Positions 12,868 to 24,285 of a stretch of 64,000 nt of DNA are shown here, piece after piece. The stretch spans positions 52,398,827-52,462,826 of the forward strand of contig CALNVZ010003426.1 in NCBI GenBank assembly GCA_940671915.1, read 5' to 3'. Within the stretch, counting starts at the first letter, position 1, and every line of letters begins with the position of its first letter. Made by a program: the position numbers and the translations under genes. This DNA is from Paracentrotus lividus (Eukaryota > Echinodermata > Echinoidea > Camarodonta > Echinidae). The notes beneath the pieces were generated by a model. That model made no database searches. It was not told the origin of the DNA and worked only from the letters and a program-made list of their open reading frames with translations.

Positions 12868-12985
12868 GTAGTGGAAGAAGTACCTAAGTCCATGATTGTA
12901 GTGGAAGAAGTACTTAAGTCCACGATTGTAGTGGAAGAAGTACCTAAGTCCACGATTGTAGTGGAAGAAGTACTTAAGTCCACGA
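12868..12985. repeat. 30-bp tandem repeat, four units
   Basis: The unit begins GTAGTGGAAGAAGTAC and continues cTTAAGTCCACGATT. There are four consecutive copies with single-base differences. Further single copies are at 8117, 11638 and, inverted, near 13157, all within the 7997-14412 element. The unit also supplied the LINE target TTAAGTCCAT. Confidence 0.85.
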
Positions 12986-14414
12986 TATGGTTTATTGATT
13001 ATCGGAAATCGATAGGCACGAAATTACTCAAATATGGCATATATTATTCTTTTGTGATAAAAATCAACTCCACCAAGTTTGAATCTGAAATTTCAAAAAT
13101 GTGATGTGAGGAGTAATTTGAAATATTCAAACGCTTATATCTCAGAACTAGTATTATGTGACTTAAGTACTTCTTCCACTACACTCTTCAATTTTAATAA
13201 AAAGTTGGTTAATCTATTTTAACCAACCCTAGTTGGTAAAAATTTTTAATACTTGATTGGTTAATTTCCTTTTTTTAATACATCATGGTAGGTTAAAAAA
13301 AATCAAGCGATAGACCGGACTGGACCGGCCTTTTGACAATTTGATCAAAGTATTGGTACAAATAACATGAAGAGTTATGCATGTATTATTATTTGTTGGC
13401 CTAAATAGGGTAGGCCTACATTAGCCTAAGTATTGGTCCAATACAATGTCATTACTTCGGTTGAGACGTTAGGTCTACAATCTAGTCCAGTATCTGAGAT
13501 CTAACTGGATCTAATTATAGATCTAGAATATAAAAATGAGATGTTGGCCTATATTCTACGTTTAGATTCCAAGGTCATCACTCTTAAACCAGTCAAGTAG
13601 GCCTATTGGACTATATTCACATCGAGAGGTCTAAAAATATTTAGGCTAAATTTATTTATTTATTATTTATTTATTTATTCATGTTTTATTTAATACAAAT
13701 GATAAAAAACACGGTGGAGGGTAGTTCGGTTCAGTTATAAAACTGCTTTACAACGAAGATGCAAGTGATGGTTCTAACGTAGTTCTACATATTTAGACAG
13801 CTAAATCTATGACCTCAAGACTTAGTCCGAGACCAAGCTGGTTGGAGAGCGAAGTATTTAGATTCTAGACCGGAGCTGCATAAATTTCAAGCAAGTTTAA
13901 TACCTAAGTTAACGCTAGGTCTAACGTCTCAACCGAAATAATTAAGAACCGTACTGGCCATGTAGTCCAAAACATAATGCATGTTAGTCCTATATCACAG
14001 GCCTATACTCTTCAAGTCATTTCTACCTACCCATATACTTTGATCAGATTGTCAAGATAGGTCCAGCCAGACCAGCAGTCAGCTCGCTAGTGTAACCCCG
14101 TTGTCGTCGCGAGCAAAGTACGTGCGTAATGAATAGGCGCACTATATCTTACGTGTATAAATCAAAATCGCAAGATTTCTAGCGCGAGGAACAGAGCGCG
14201 TATCTTTGATAAATCCCCGTTTCCCATTGGTTGTTTTTCTTCCACGTGACAAATTTTGTTAACCAACTATTGGTAAAAATTAGAATTGGGCTTTTTTAAC
14301 CAACCCATGCTTTTTCACGTTTAACCAACTTTTTTTTTTGAATACATTATTGGTTAATATTTTTAACCAACTCGTTTTAATATGCATTTTGTTTACCAGC
14401 GTTCTGAGAGTGTA

Positions 14415-14650
14415 GGTAGTTTAATGTAATCTTTTACAATAAAGATTAACTTCATTCTTGTGCTGGAATATGGAGTGGAAAATTTTAATAGCACGTATAT
14501 GTATATTAAATGTTTTCTTTTAATCCAACTAGGTTGTTCATATTACTATTTTATTATGGTATAACTTTAATCTTAAGCAATATTGTCTAGTTTTAAAGTT
14601 GAATGGCAAATATATCATAAGTTGTTATCTAATAATCCAAGCACGTTTAA
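14415..14650. repeat. ~300-bp satellite, right block
   Basis: After the TA duplication the satellite resumes with ggtagtttaatgtaatc and runs through the ataactttaatctt phrase. It is more diverged than the left block. Confidence 0.6.
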
Positions 14651-14680
14651 TATTTATCTCTTTTACATTATATCTTACAG

Positions 14681-14795
14681 GAAATCAACTGGGAAAAGTT
14701 AACACTGTATCGTCTTCACTCTGAGAAGGACTACAGGTGCAGCAGCAGGATGTTTATTAACTTATTGAAAGTAAATAAAATATAATGATGAAAAA
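14681..14795 (+). other. Candidate 3' exon with acceptor and AATAAA
   Basis: The acceptor ttttacattatatcttacag precedes GAAATCAACTGGG, and an AATAAA lies at 14774-14779. It is proposed only as a partner of the donor at 5953. No protein-like frame is present. Confidence 0.2.
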
Positions 14796-14926
14796 AAGAC
14801 AGATGTATGAAACAAATATCAAAGAACAATATCAACATTTAAAAAAAATCAAAGTGATAACACTATAAAAGAAACACAACCAGTCCCTTTAAGTTTTGTG
14901 TAAGTTTATAATTATTACACTTTATT

Positions 14927-15105
14927 TTATGATAATTGGGTAAACCCCAAAACCCTGCCAAAACATACTCTGCCACTAGCGCAATCTAGCCTTATACCTA
15001 ACCCTAACTCTCACCCTCACCCTTACCCTTAACCCTAACCCTAACCCTTATTCCCAACCCTTAACCCTAACCCTCACCCTTAACCCCCAAACCTAACGCC
15101 CGGGT
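14927..15105. repeat. Second telomere-like CCCTAA/CCCTCA segment
   Basis: It carries the same leader as the 7120-7588 segment (gataattgggtaaacccc, gccactagcgcaatctagcc), followed by degenerate ccctaacc/ccctcacc repeats. Confidence 0.65.
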
Positions 15106-15109
15106 ACAT

Positions 15110-15595
15110 GTTTTGCGAGTTACGCATAATTTTGTAACCGTGCTTCAGACCGAAAACTGCTCCAAAATGTGATTTCATGTACAAAGTCGATACAAATTGT
15201 GTTTTTAGCTAAAATTCATGAATCAGTGATTAATTTTGCTTTAATCTATAAAAATCATTTGATTTACTGATATTTATGACCAAAATAATGTCGCCGACAA
15301 TTTTCATCAAAAAAACAATATCGTATTTGTGAGGGGTGGCCTGGTTGAGGTTGGATCATCTTTTTAAAGAAATACTTTCTAGATGGACAATAAAAACGCT
15401 TAAATTAGGGACTGTTTTATTATGTAACATATTAGCTTTCGTTTTATATGTAATCTGGGTTTTCATTTTTCGGTCCGGTCGGGAACTTTAAAAGTACAAG
15501 GGGGAAAAAATTTGGCACTTGGGAACATAACCCCTGGCATGTATGGATTACCAGTGCTGCAGAGGGGTTGGGGCGGGGTAGCACTTAAAGATTTA
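15110..15595. mobile_element. Partial relative of the TTAA element at 964-1578
   Basis: At 15480-15595 the sequence is the reverse complement of 964-1070 (ggcatgtatggattaccag and the G-rich terminal stretch ending gcacttaaaga then TTTAAT). The left end is not clear. Confidence 0.45.
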
Positions 15596-15599
15596 ATTA

Positions 15600-16309
15600 C
15601 TAAAAATAGTATAATAATATTTGCTTAGTATGAACTACAAGAAATTATGCTGCAGACCCGGTCCCAGCATTATCAGTGATTTTCAGATGTTTTAGCCACC
15701 CCATTACAAAGAAAATGAATTATTACGAGTGTATAGTTAATAAGTACAATTGTGACTATAGAATAGAATTTGGCAGGCAACGAGTTAATCGCATCGGAGA
15801 CAATAGCCCGTTTCCGCACACACGGCTATTTTATCCCAGCCTATTCACCACACACACACTAATTGATTCTCTACACGCACTCGGTCTGATTTATACCCGC
15901 AGTGCCCGGCGTAGCGTAGCATACACTAACGCACAATCTCATACACCGATTTTCTTTCTTTGACCGACAAGAACACTTATTAGAAAATCTTCATTTCTCA
16001 ATAATTTAATCTTTCACTCGGCCTCCAAGTGCCCACAACACATGCAACACTTATTGAACTACGATTTGGTAATATTTTAGCAATTCAATAAACTATTGAT
16101 TTCAGTAGAACCTCCATAAAATGTCACTTACAAGACAAAATTCTAAACAACAGTTTTATGAGTTGCGCTCCAAGAAGGCAGTATCTTGGTTTTATTTACA
16201 TAACAAAAGGAATCATCATGGAGATCACGTAATAACATTTCGCACCCCAATCCGGGCGTATACTATTCTTTCAACCTTGACGTCTATATAATTCTTATGT
16301 GACAACATA
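15600..16309. other. No feature recognised
   Basis: AT-rich DNA without a convincing frame. The 95-codon frame at 15676-15963 has low-complexity composition and no recognisable family. Confidence 0.4.
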
Positions 16310-16960
16310 CATAGAAAAAAAAACATCTGATTAGAAATCAATCATTATGAAGGTTATAACATATTTCTGACATTACATTTTCGTAGCAACAATGTTTGTG
16401 AAAAATAATAAAATGTAAAAGTATTAACATCTTCCAGACACTACACCTTACAATGAATCAATATATATGAAGCTAAATATATTTTTTTTTAGTTTTTGTA
16501 TTAACTAAAGGTTATAGATTTTTATATAAATGTCTCCGAAGGATCCAAAGTATCTAGGGTTAATAGCATCTTATGGACAATACATCTTAGAAAACCCTAA
16601 AATCTGTATAGGTAATAACGTTATATAGATAAAACATCTTTGGAGAAACCAATATTATGTACATCATGGTAATAGTAACACTTCGCGTCAATATAGAAAA
16701 ATGAAATATATGTTAAGGTGATAACACCTTATTGACATTACATCTTAGAACACAAGAAACCAGTATACATGTGAATGTGATAGAACTTAATATAAATGTC
16801 TCCGAAGAAACCATCTGGGTTTACATCTTACGGACAATATTTTTTTTCTTTTCAAAATATTTCTATTTCTCAACTTATTCGATACGCAAGTGGCACATGC
16901 ACAGAAACATCTTAATTGAAGTAACATACATTTCAAACTAATATACATGTATAGATTTAT
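16310..16960. repeat. Degenerate 52-bp repeat array, outer block
   Basis: Phrases such as ttacatcttagaa, accagtatacatg and aatgtgatagaac recur at roughly 50-60 bases and match the better preserved array at 21429-21940. The block is strongly diverged. Confidence 0.5.
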
Positions 16961-17352
16961 ATGTATTAATCACGTCAAATCACGCTTAAAAGAAATTCTT
17001 CTCTCGGTTTTTCAGTTTTGTTTTTGTTTTTGTTTTCTAAGCCAAGTTTATATGGGCAAATATTGTTTTTTTTATTCTCGTTTATAAATGCATTTACATG
17101 CATAAAATATTTTGCAAAACAACTATTTGATATTAGTAAGATGGAAGTTACAAAAAAAAAAATATTGTCATTGAAATTTGTATTACTAATATGTTTGGCT
17201 TCAACCATTCGTAAACTTTGTTCCAAAATGAAATTGTTTATTCACATCTAAGAAATGAATGTATTGTAACAATTGTATGAATGTGGATTTCACCTAAAAT
17301 ACATGTCGGAGAAATTTTTAATTCCAATTTTGAATTTTAAAAAATCTTGTGT

Positions 17353-17392
<40 letters not shown>

Positions 17393-18393
17393 TCAATTGA
17401 TATGTATGAAAGTGGAAAGCGAGAATTCCAATAATTAGAGTCTGAAAATTAATGATCATATCATCTTGCCATTTGGATTTTTAATGTGTAAATGAAAGGA
17501 ACATGTTTCTTTCGAAACCTGTATTACATCACAATTTCGTAACCTATTTACTTTTTGCAAAACAGCTTAATCGTTCATCTATAAATTGATCATCATGATA
17601 GATCGCATGGAAGTTTGTAATTATCTTCTTCCATTCTAATGGTTTAGCATGTAAACGAGAAAAAAGCATAAAACGATTCATTTCCTAATTCACCTCATTT
17701 TTTCATAAGATGCGAGTTCATATGCGGGTTCACCCACAGAGTATGAGAAGTTATTTTTTTAAAAAATTAAACAGGGTTGTGGTATTTAAAAAGCGTCCAT
17801 GCATCAAGAACATTAAATCAACATACTTCATATTACAATGAAAGACAAGAAAAACATCAAATTTGTGAAGTAAACGCTTAAAAACAAATTTTCCACTTCC
17901 CATTGGTAACCGTGTCTAGGAAACGCTTTACCTAATCTGCTTTTTTTATTTTTATTTATTGCATAATAATTGAATCTAAAACGTGCGGTATTAATCAAGC
18001 CCGCCTTCTTTAATGTCGTTGTAAAGTATATGTCTTTTTTATCCTGTGTGGTTCTCACGCCAAATGGAAATCAAATAAGAGTTGTTTTAATTCAACAAAA
18101 AGGAGTGTTGTGGATTCGGTATTTTACAAAATACTTATATGGATTTCGTAATAATGAGCTTTTTCATAATCAATTTTCACCGTATTAGGAATGCACCAAT
18201 ATACCATATATAAATGTAATTATTAGTATTATTATTTTATTCGGCACTTTCAGTACATGAAATACATAGTACATTATAATAGTAATGAAATATAATTGAC
18301 ATACATACAATTCAAAGAATTTGACACATCACCTCTATATGTAATGACCTGTTATATATATATATATGTAAATGTAAATACCTCTTATAGTCC
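16961..18393. other. AT-rich DNA with poly(T) run, no gene seen
   Basis: A T run lies at about 17357-17391 and an (AT)n run at 18352-18368. Small open frames here (60-83 codons) are lysine/phenylalanine-rich translations of AT-rich DNA. The last 40 bases again resemble the 52-bp unit. Confidence 0.5.
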
Positions 18394-18402
18394 TTATACA
18401 TC

Positions 18403-19946
18403 ACTGGCGTAAATTCCGGGGGGATGGGGGGATACATCCCCCCCCCAGATTTTGAGGAGGGGGGGGGGTGGCCTGTACAAACATCCCCCCCCCCCAGTTT
18501 TCAAGAAAGAAATGAACAAAAAATACACTAGATAATTGTGTTATTAACTAAAATAGCGCTTTCAATACTAAAAAATGCCTCTTTTTTTACTTCAAAAACC
18601 CAAATTCTTTTCAGCTCGGTCGCTATGCGACCTCGCACTAAGACTAAGTAACAAACAGTTTCCTAAGTATAACATGGTTGGATCCAATACCCTCGTCTAG
18701 GGACAAACTTTAGGAAAGGGGTTTGTTGACAATCAAAAACATTAAAATAGTTGTGTGCGGACTAGGTTGGTGAAGGACTTGGAGCCTGCAGCCAACAAAA
18801 TTTTCATAGCAAAGATTGTGGATTTGTTTTCTATCGCTGTTATTTAACAAAGCATGTAAGATATATCTTCTAAATCGATACTAAATTTTTCGGCTCGGGC
18901 GCCTCACTCTTGCTGAGACTAAATAAGATCTGTACTGCTCAAAATAATATCTCCAATTTCTAGCTTAAAAATTTCGGCTCGCGCTTCGCGCTCGCATTAC
19001 TTTTTCCGTAACTAAAATGAACAGGAATCAAGGCATCCATTATGTTTCGTAACAGCATACATTCAAACACAAATTTTCTTTGTACCCCCTTCCTCTGCGA
19101 ATACATTTTTCTAAAGTTCTATGCCTCTAATCTAAAGTGTTCCCCTTTTCAGGAAAAGTGCCCTTTTTTCCATCGAGACCCACTTTCAAATCCGCTCCAC
19201 TTCCTCTACTAGATGTTTTTTTTTTATAATTATAATTTTTTTCGCGCTCGCGGATACTGTGTTTTGATATTGTGACCCGGTGGGTGGGGGGGGGGGGGGG
19301 GGGGGGGGTAGGATTTCCGCAAATGTTTATTTATTTGTTCTCATCTTGTCATCATTTTGATTTATCTGAATGTATATCATGCCATAATGGCATTATAGGG
19401 CTCTGCCGAGTCAAGACCATCGGTCTTTTGCAATGTCCTAAATTTCATTTCATTATTTTGTAATTATGTATATTTAATTGCTTTGTTATTTACCATGTAT
19501 CATCTGATATATTTGTATTTTGTATCTTTTTTATGAATGAAATTTGAATATATTGAATTGAATATTGGACCTTTAATTCACAAACTACCAAATTTCAGCT
19601 TAAAACTTTCGGCTCGCGCTTCGCGCTCGCTGATACTAAATATAATGCACAATTATCTTCAACTTTTTAGCTTAAAATTTTTGGCTCGCGCTTCGCGCTC
19701 GCATTAGTTTTTCCATTACTTAAATGGAAAGTAATCAAGGCAGGCATAAGCTAAAAGCATACATTCAAAGACAAATTCTATTCGCACCCCCACGGTCTCA
19801 AATCCGTTTCGCCGGATCTGCTATATGGGTATTAAAACGTTCCTTGTGTCACTAGTTCTTGTGTATGTCAAACAAGATCGCGAAAAGTTGGTAAATTATT
19901 TCGCTCACCCCCCCCCCCTACTCCTCGACACGGATTTACGCCGCTG
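18403..19946. mobile_element. G/C-tract inverted-repeat element with apparent 9-bp duplication
   Basis: The left end ACTGGCGTAAATTCC and the right end GGATTTACGCCGCTG are inverted repeats. TTATACATC precedes the left end (18394-18402). The same 9 bases follow the right end once the Tc1-like insertion at 19952-21426 is discounted (TTATA at 19947-19951, CATC after 21428). The ends carry long G or C runs. The interior has three copies of ggctcgcgcttcgcgctc, each after 'ttaaaat/acttt'. No transposase is visible. A 9-bp duplication would suit a Mutator-like or similar group, but the family is not identified. Confidence 0.6.
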
Positions 19947-19951
19947 TTATA

Positions 19952-21426
19952 CAGTGGTGGCCAAAATTATTAGAACACCTGAACCTACACAAAGTCTATG
20001 GGATTATCAATGCCCTAGTTCATTTGCCGAAATCAGATTAAAGATATCTTTTGTGTGCCATGAGCTTTCATGACTCTTTAGCATAGGGTCTTACGTAAAT
20101 GTAGACACCAAATTAATATAGTTTCGACCATATGGTGATGCGCAGCATTAAAAACAGTTGCGCTATGCGCTTTTGGTTTCCCCATAGACTTGTGTATTAA
20201 ACATGTAGTCAAAATGCAAAAAAGTAAAATGCCAGTTACATATGCCGATTGCTCAAAAAGAGTTTGAGGTAGAAGTATGAAACTTAGCAGTCATATTTAT
20301 TCTAATATACGCCAAATACATGCTAAAGTTTCAGAAAATTTGGTCAAATGGGGAGGGTGGATTCGCCCCCTCCCTTGGTGGTGAGATGACCAAAATAACC
20401 ATGCCCATGAAGATTAAACCTGGTGTATAGCTTTGGTAACAAAAAAAAATCGGCATAAAACCGATTAAATATAGTCTCATGTTGTTCACATTGCGCTAAA
20501 AGACATGTGTGAGAGATTTTGTGATAATCCTTTCACGATTTCCCGGTGAATTTCAGTGAAATGTTTGAATCCAAACACAATTTGTAACGGTTTTGAGACC
20601 TTTGCTGGGTTGTCCTGTCCCCCGAACTTCCCGCATGAATGGACCGTAGCGATCTGTGTGTATCACCCACACAGAGAATCCCCATTGGTTTTCCATGTGA
20701 ACGCCTAGTGCACACAAAGCTGAGTCGGGTCCCGTCTTATCTTTTTTATACTATAATATCGTGAAATAAAGACATTAAAACGAGATTCCATGTAATATAC
20801 TTTCTTGTTACAGTTATACGATTCAGGCTTTCATATTATCTAACTGTGAATCCAAATTAAATTTTTCCTTCTCCCAACACTATACACCAGCTTTAAGACT
20901 ATTATTTTCATTTAATGAAGACACACTCCTTGTAAAAGTATATTTTTTAAAAGGAAATTTCATGAGCAATTAAGATGTGTTGAAATATTAAGGGTCATTG
21001 GAACGGGGGACTTAAATAGGGGCACTGAATTAAAAATTTGGGGCCCTTCAAAAATAATTTTAAAATCCCACATGAGATGTAACTACTTCACCCTGTGTTG
21101 TTATGAATGCCATTTTTGACATCCTCAGGAAATTTCCTCTCAGAATATATATTTTTGTAGGGAGAGGCTTAAAATTTGTTACGTTATGACACTTTGTTCT
21201 TGAAAGGGGCAAGATTTTTAAGATTTTTCAATCGGTGGTGTAACATTAAAAAGGGCGACTTGGGGTCGAGTTCCTAACGTATGGCTTTGTTATTTAGTTT
21301 TTAAAGCATAATGATGATATTCGGAGACATTCCAACCATTTTATAGGTACTTAAATGGTCAACTGAATGAAAATTACTAAAATTATTTAAATATGCTTGG
21401 TGTTCTAATAATTTTGGCCACCACTG
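19952..21426. mobile_element. Tc1/mariner-type element without transposase
   Basis: The termini CAGTGGTGGCCAAAATTATT and AATAATTTTGGCCACCACTG are perfect inverted repeats that continue to 28 bases. TA lies on both sides (19950-19951, 21427-21428). This terminus is typical of Tc1-like transposons. The 1,475-bp length would suit a full element, but no frame longer than about 60 codons and no DDE motif is seen inside, so it is a non-autonomous or unrelated-cargo copy. Confidence 0.8.
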
Positions 21427-21428
21427 TA

Positions 21429-21940
21429 CATCTTAGAAGAAACCAAAATACATGAATGTAATGATATCTCATAGGCATTACATCTTATAAGAAACCAGTA
21501 TACATGAATGTAATGACATCTCATAGACATTACATCTAATAAGAACCAATATATATGAATGTAAAGATATATCATAGCCATTAAATCTTATTAGAACCAA
21601 TATATATAAATGTAATGATATCCCATAATCTTTACATCTTATAAGAAACCAATATACATGAATGATTAATATCTCATTGGCATTACATCTTAGAAGAAAT
21701 CAATAAACATGAATGCAATGATATCTCATAGGCATTACATGGTAGAAGAAATCAATATACATGAACGTAATGATATTTCATAGAAATTACATCTTAGAAA
21801 AAACCAATATACATGAACGTAATGAAATCTCATATATCTGATACATCTTATAAGAAACCAATATACATGAATGTAATGATATCTCATAGGCATTACATCG
21901 TATAAGAAACCAATATACATGAATGTAATGAAATCTCATT
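21429..21940. repeat. 52-bp minisatellite, about ten units
   Basis: The units run catcttataagaaaccaata, then tacatgaatgtaatgatatc, then tcataggcatta, in regular 50-54-bp steps. It is directly continuous with the DNA left of 18403 once the two intervening elements are removed. Confidence 0.85.
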
Positions 21941-22117
21941 TAACTCATATATCTCAGATTTCAAATTGCTTTTAAAAATATATTGGCTGACTTTTGTTTT
22001 GATTTGTTTTGTTTTGGGGTTTTTTTCTTCTTCATTTGTTCTACTAAGTAAAAAAAAAATAACTTAATTATTCAAGCTCTGGGCTGTGATATCAATTCGG
22101 TCAGCGTGTGGAAGTTC

Positions 22118-22396
22118 CTATAAACCCTCTAGCTGTATAAAAGCTTGTAGTGTAGAAGTAACTTCATGGTGTAGAATTTCTTCACTGATGGCAAAAAATA
22201 TTTTGTGTCGAGTTGGGTCATGCATTGTATAATAGCGTGTTTTTGTTGGTAGACGGAGGAACTTATGTAGAACGTTAGTATAAAAAGGGCCGTATTTTCC
22301 AAATAGCTCAAAACCCTCGTTTTCTATCTTCTTCAATAACTTTGAATAAAAGATTCCACTGGTGACCGCACATGTCCTCTTTGGCTTGTCAGACAT
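22118..22396 (-). CDS. Unrecognised 92-residue open frame
   Basis: An ATG-to-stop frame with balanced, protein-like composition: it starts MSDKPKRTCAVTSG and later has KFLRLPTKTRYYTMHD. It has no signal peptide or membrane segment and I recognise no family. It lies between a minisatellite and a mariner-like element, so it may be a remnant of a transposon gene or an isolated exon. It could also be chance, since the window has many frames of this size. Codon use cannot be judged on so short a piece. Confidence 0.2.
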   Translation of the reverse strand: MSDKPKRTCAVTSGIFYSKLLKKIENEGFELFGKYGPFYTNVLHKFLRLPTKTRYYTMHDPTRHKIFFAISEEILHHEVTSTLQAFIQLEGL

Positions 22397-22450
22397 TGTA
22401 ACGTATATTATTGTAAAATAGATTCAATTCGAATCTAGGGCTTTCATATA

Positions 22451-23268
22451 CAGTGCGTCCAAGAAAAAAAAAATGATGTGAGTCATATTGAAATGTTGGA
22501 GTTCTGTGACTTTGATATTTATTTCATAATAAAGAGTCATCTATATTCAATGATATCAAACCTATAACTGTGTTTTAACGGATGACTGAGCACTTGGGCT
22601 TTAAAAAAAAAAAAATCGTAAAATTTGTATTATAGTATATGCCAAGTTTGAGTAAAAGCAACTCAGTCTTGCACCCTTATGAATTTTTAGACCCAGGAGG
22701 ACTGGCCAAAATCAATATATGAATGCTCAGAAGCCAAGGTTGCTTGTGACAAAACTTGGTAGAATGTGTTTTTCACCACAGTTATCAAAAATTCAAGTGC
22801 TCAGTCATCCATGATAGAACTGGTACAAGTTTGGTATTACTGGAGAGATTTTGAGTTAGGGTGGTATCTCACTTCGCGGAGACGTCTTCGCGACAGATAA
22901 GAAGTATTAGAGACGTCTCCGACACTTTATTCCATCGCGGAGACGTCTCCGCGACAATTTTCAAAAACTGTCTCAAAGCAGTTTTAAAGAACCGTATCAA
23001 AGTACTTTCCGCGACTTATGAAACGTCGGAGGAACTGGAAAGATGTCTCCGCGACTAGTTTCATAACCGTCTCCAAGAAGTCCCAAATCCGTCTGAAAGA
23101 ATTTTCAAAGTAGTTTCAAAGTAGTTTCCGCGAATTGAGATTCCACCCTAACTCTTCGTCATGATAACACAATAAATAAATAAATATCACTAATCATTAA
23201 ACACATACGACTTAAAATTTCAATATGAGGCTTTCAAAGTTGGGTTTACTTTTTCTTGGGACGCCCTG
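22451..23268. mobile_element. Mariner-like inverted-repeat element (TA duplication)
   Basis: The left end CAGTGCGTCCAAGAAAAAAA and the right end TTTTTCTTGGGACGCCCTG are inverted repeats, with TA at 22449-22450 and 23269-23270. The interior has no transposase frame and hosts the nested element at 22853-23154. The GTCC-type terminus fits IS630/Tc1/mariner ends. Confidence 0.7.
22853..23154. mobile_element. Nested small element with GAGTTAGGGTGG ends and GAGACGTC repeats
   Basis: It begins GAGTTAGGGTGGTATCTCAC and ends with the inverse, GAGATTCCACCCTAACTC. The interior repeats gcggagacgtctccgcgac-type palindromes. It is the same family as 2962-3246 and lies wholly inside the mariner-like element. 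Confidence 0.7.
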
Positions 23269-23579
23269 TATAAGACACAAAATGAAGTTAAGAATGTGAG
23301 CATGCGGGATGCGACCAAATGCTCAAACACCCGCTTTTCTCATCTGGCTTAAAGAATGTCAATGATGACTGAGGCTTGACAGACATTTTCAACGACTATT
23401 GTTGAAATACGAATTCAATCTGTAGGTTACATACCGGGGATACATGATTCTTTCACACCAAGGTTTTATTGTGTCAAATTGCTATGTCCATAACAACTGA
23501 CCCTAAACATAGCAGCTGTTGATATGAAAATAACGTAATATAACTTATAAATTAGTCAAATAAAAATATGATTCTTGTT

Positions 23580-23645
23580 TAGTTTTCTTGACAAAGGGGG
23601 GAAATGGGGCGGGTCCGTTGGCCCCTGGATCCGCGCCTGTATACA
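23580..23645. repeat. Terminal fragment of a 'gcgcggatccagg' repeat
   Basis: cccctggatccgcgcctgtata is the inverse of the start of a repeat at 34197 (caggcgcggatccagg). Only an end with a G-rich flank is present. Confidence 0.45.
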
Positions 23646-23724
23646 TTAATTTAAAGCTCTCGCTGATTGGCTGATAACTGACCTACGTTCCGGGCCGTGT
23701 CTTCGTCAAGAAGAATGTAATTCG

Positions 23725-23743
23725 CCCCCCCCCCCCCCCCCCA

Positions 23744-23780
<37 letters not shown>
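23725..23780. repeat. C-run followed by A-run
   Basis: About 18 C residues, then nearly 40 A residues (23743-23780). Homopolymer lengths of this kind are unreliable in assemblies. Confidence 0.9.
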
Positions 23781-23783
<3 letters not shown>

Positions 23784-24013
23784 CCTACATTTGAGAACGG
23801 GAGACCCTACACCGGTAACTATTAGGGAAACGCTCGATTTTGCACACGATACCTCAAAATTGAAACGCTTGTCCAGCTGTTTCTAGCAAATACCAGTTTT
23901 ACACCCTCTTTTCGCCGTACTATCAGTATGCAGGGATTGGGGTTTTGAACTAATGTCGTCTTCAACAGAGATATCATCATCCCCACTGCTCTAAAGTCCA
24001 TTGATCCTAAATA

Positions 24014-24019
24014 TTTATT
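24014..24019 (-). terminator. Candidate poly(A) signal of the large GTPase gene
   Basis: On the minus strand this reads AATAAA, about 270 bases after the stop codon of the very large GTPase gene. It is a plausible 3' end, but AT-rich DNA makes chance matches common. Confidence 0.35.
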
Positions 24020-24285
24020 CTTATTCAAAATTGATCACTGCTTATTTTTCTTTTTCGAATCAGTACTGTCGTATACATTCAACACTTGTTCGAGCATAGT
24101 GAAGTGCTGGTGGTCTTTTCTTTAAATGATTTTGGAGATCTGCTTGAATAACGTTTAATCTCAAATATTATTTAAAAGTCTTGAAAACGACACGATAAAG
24201 TATATCGTATCTGTTATGCTACTGTCATTTATATCCGTTACGTTAATTAATTTACCACTGTGCACAACCATGACCACTGACATGT

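Larger units (their letters stand above)
7997..14412. mobile_element. 6.4-kb inverted-repeat element inserted in the satellite (TA duplication)
   Basis: It begins CACTCTCAGAAAA and ends TTCTGAGAGTG, with TA at 7995-7996 and 14413-14414. Removing it rejoins the satellite word gagatg-TA-ggtag. The terminal 150-170 bases on each side are studded with AACCAAC/GTTGGTT palindromes. A third, internal inverted copy of this end lies at about 13156-13310, so the right part (13.3-14.4 kb) may be a second partial copy. The interior contains a LINE (8302-11623), 30-bp and ~175-bp tandem repeats, and no transposase frame. Confidence 0.65.

Noticed and set aside
12871-13104. 77-codon frame with repeated EEVPKSTIV
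   Set aside because: It is a direct translation of the 30-bp tandem repeat.
19952-21426. Autonomous Tc1 element with transposase
   Set aside because: The ends are Tc1-like, but no DDE-type frame can be read on either strand.
21429-21940. CRISPR-like array
   Set aside because: The 52-bp units are contiguous and diverged with no spacers, and the window is eukaryotic.
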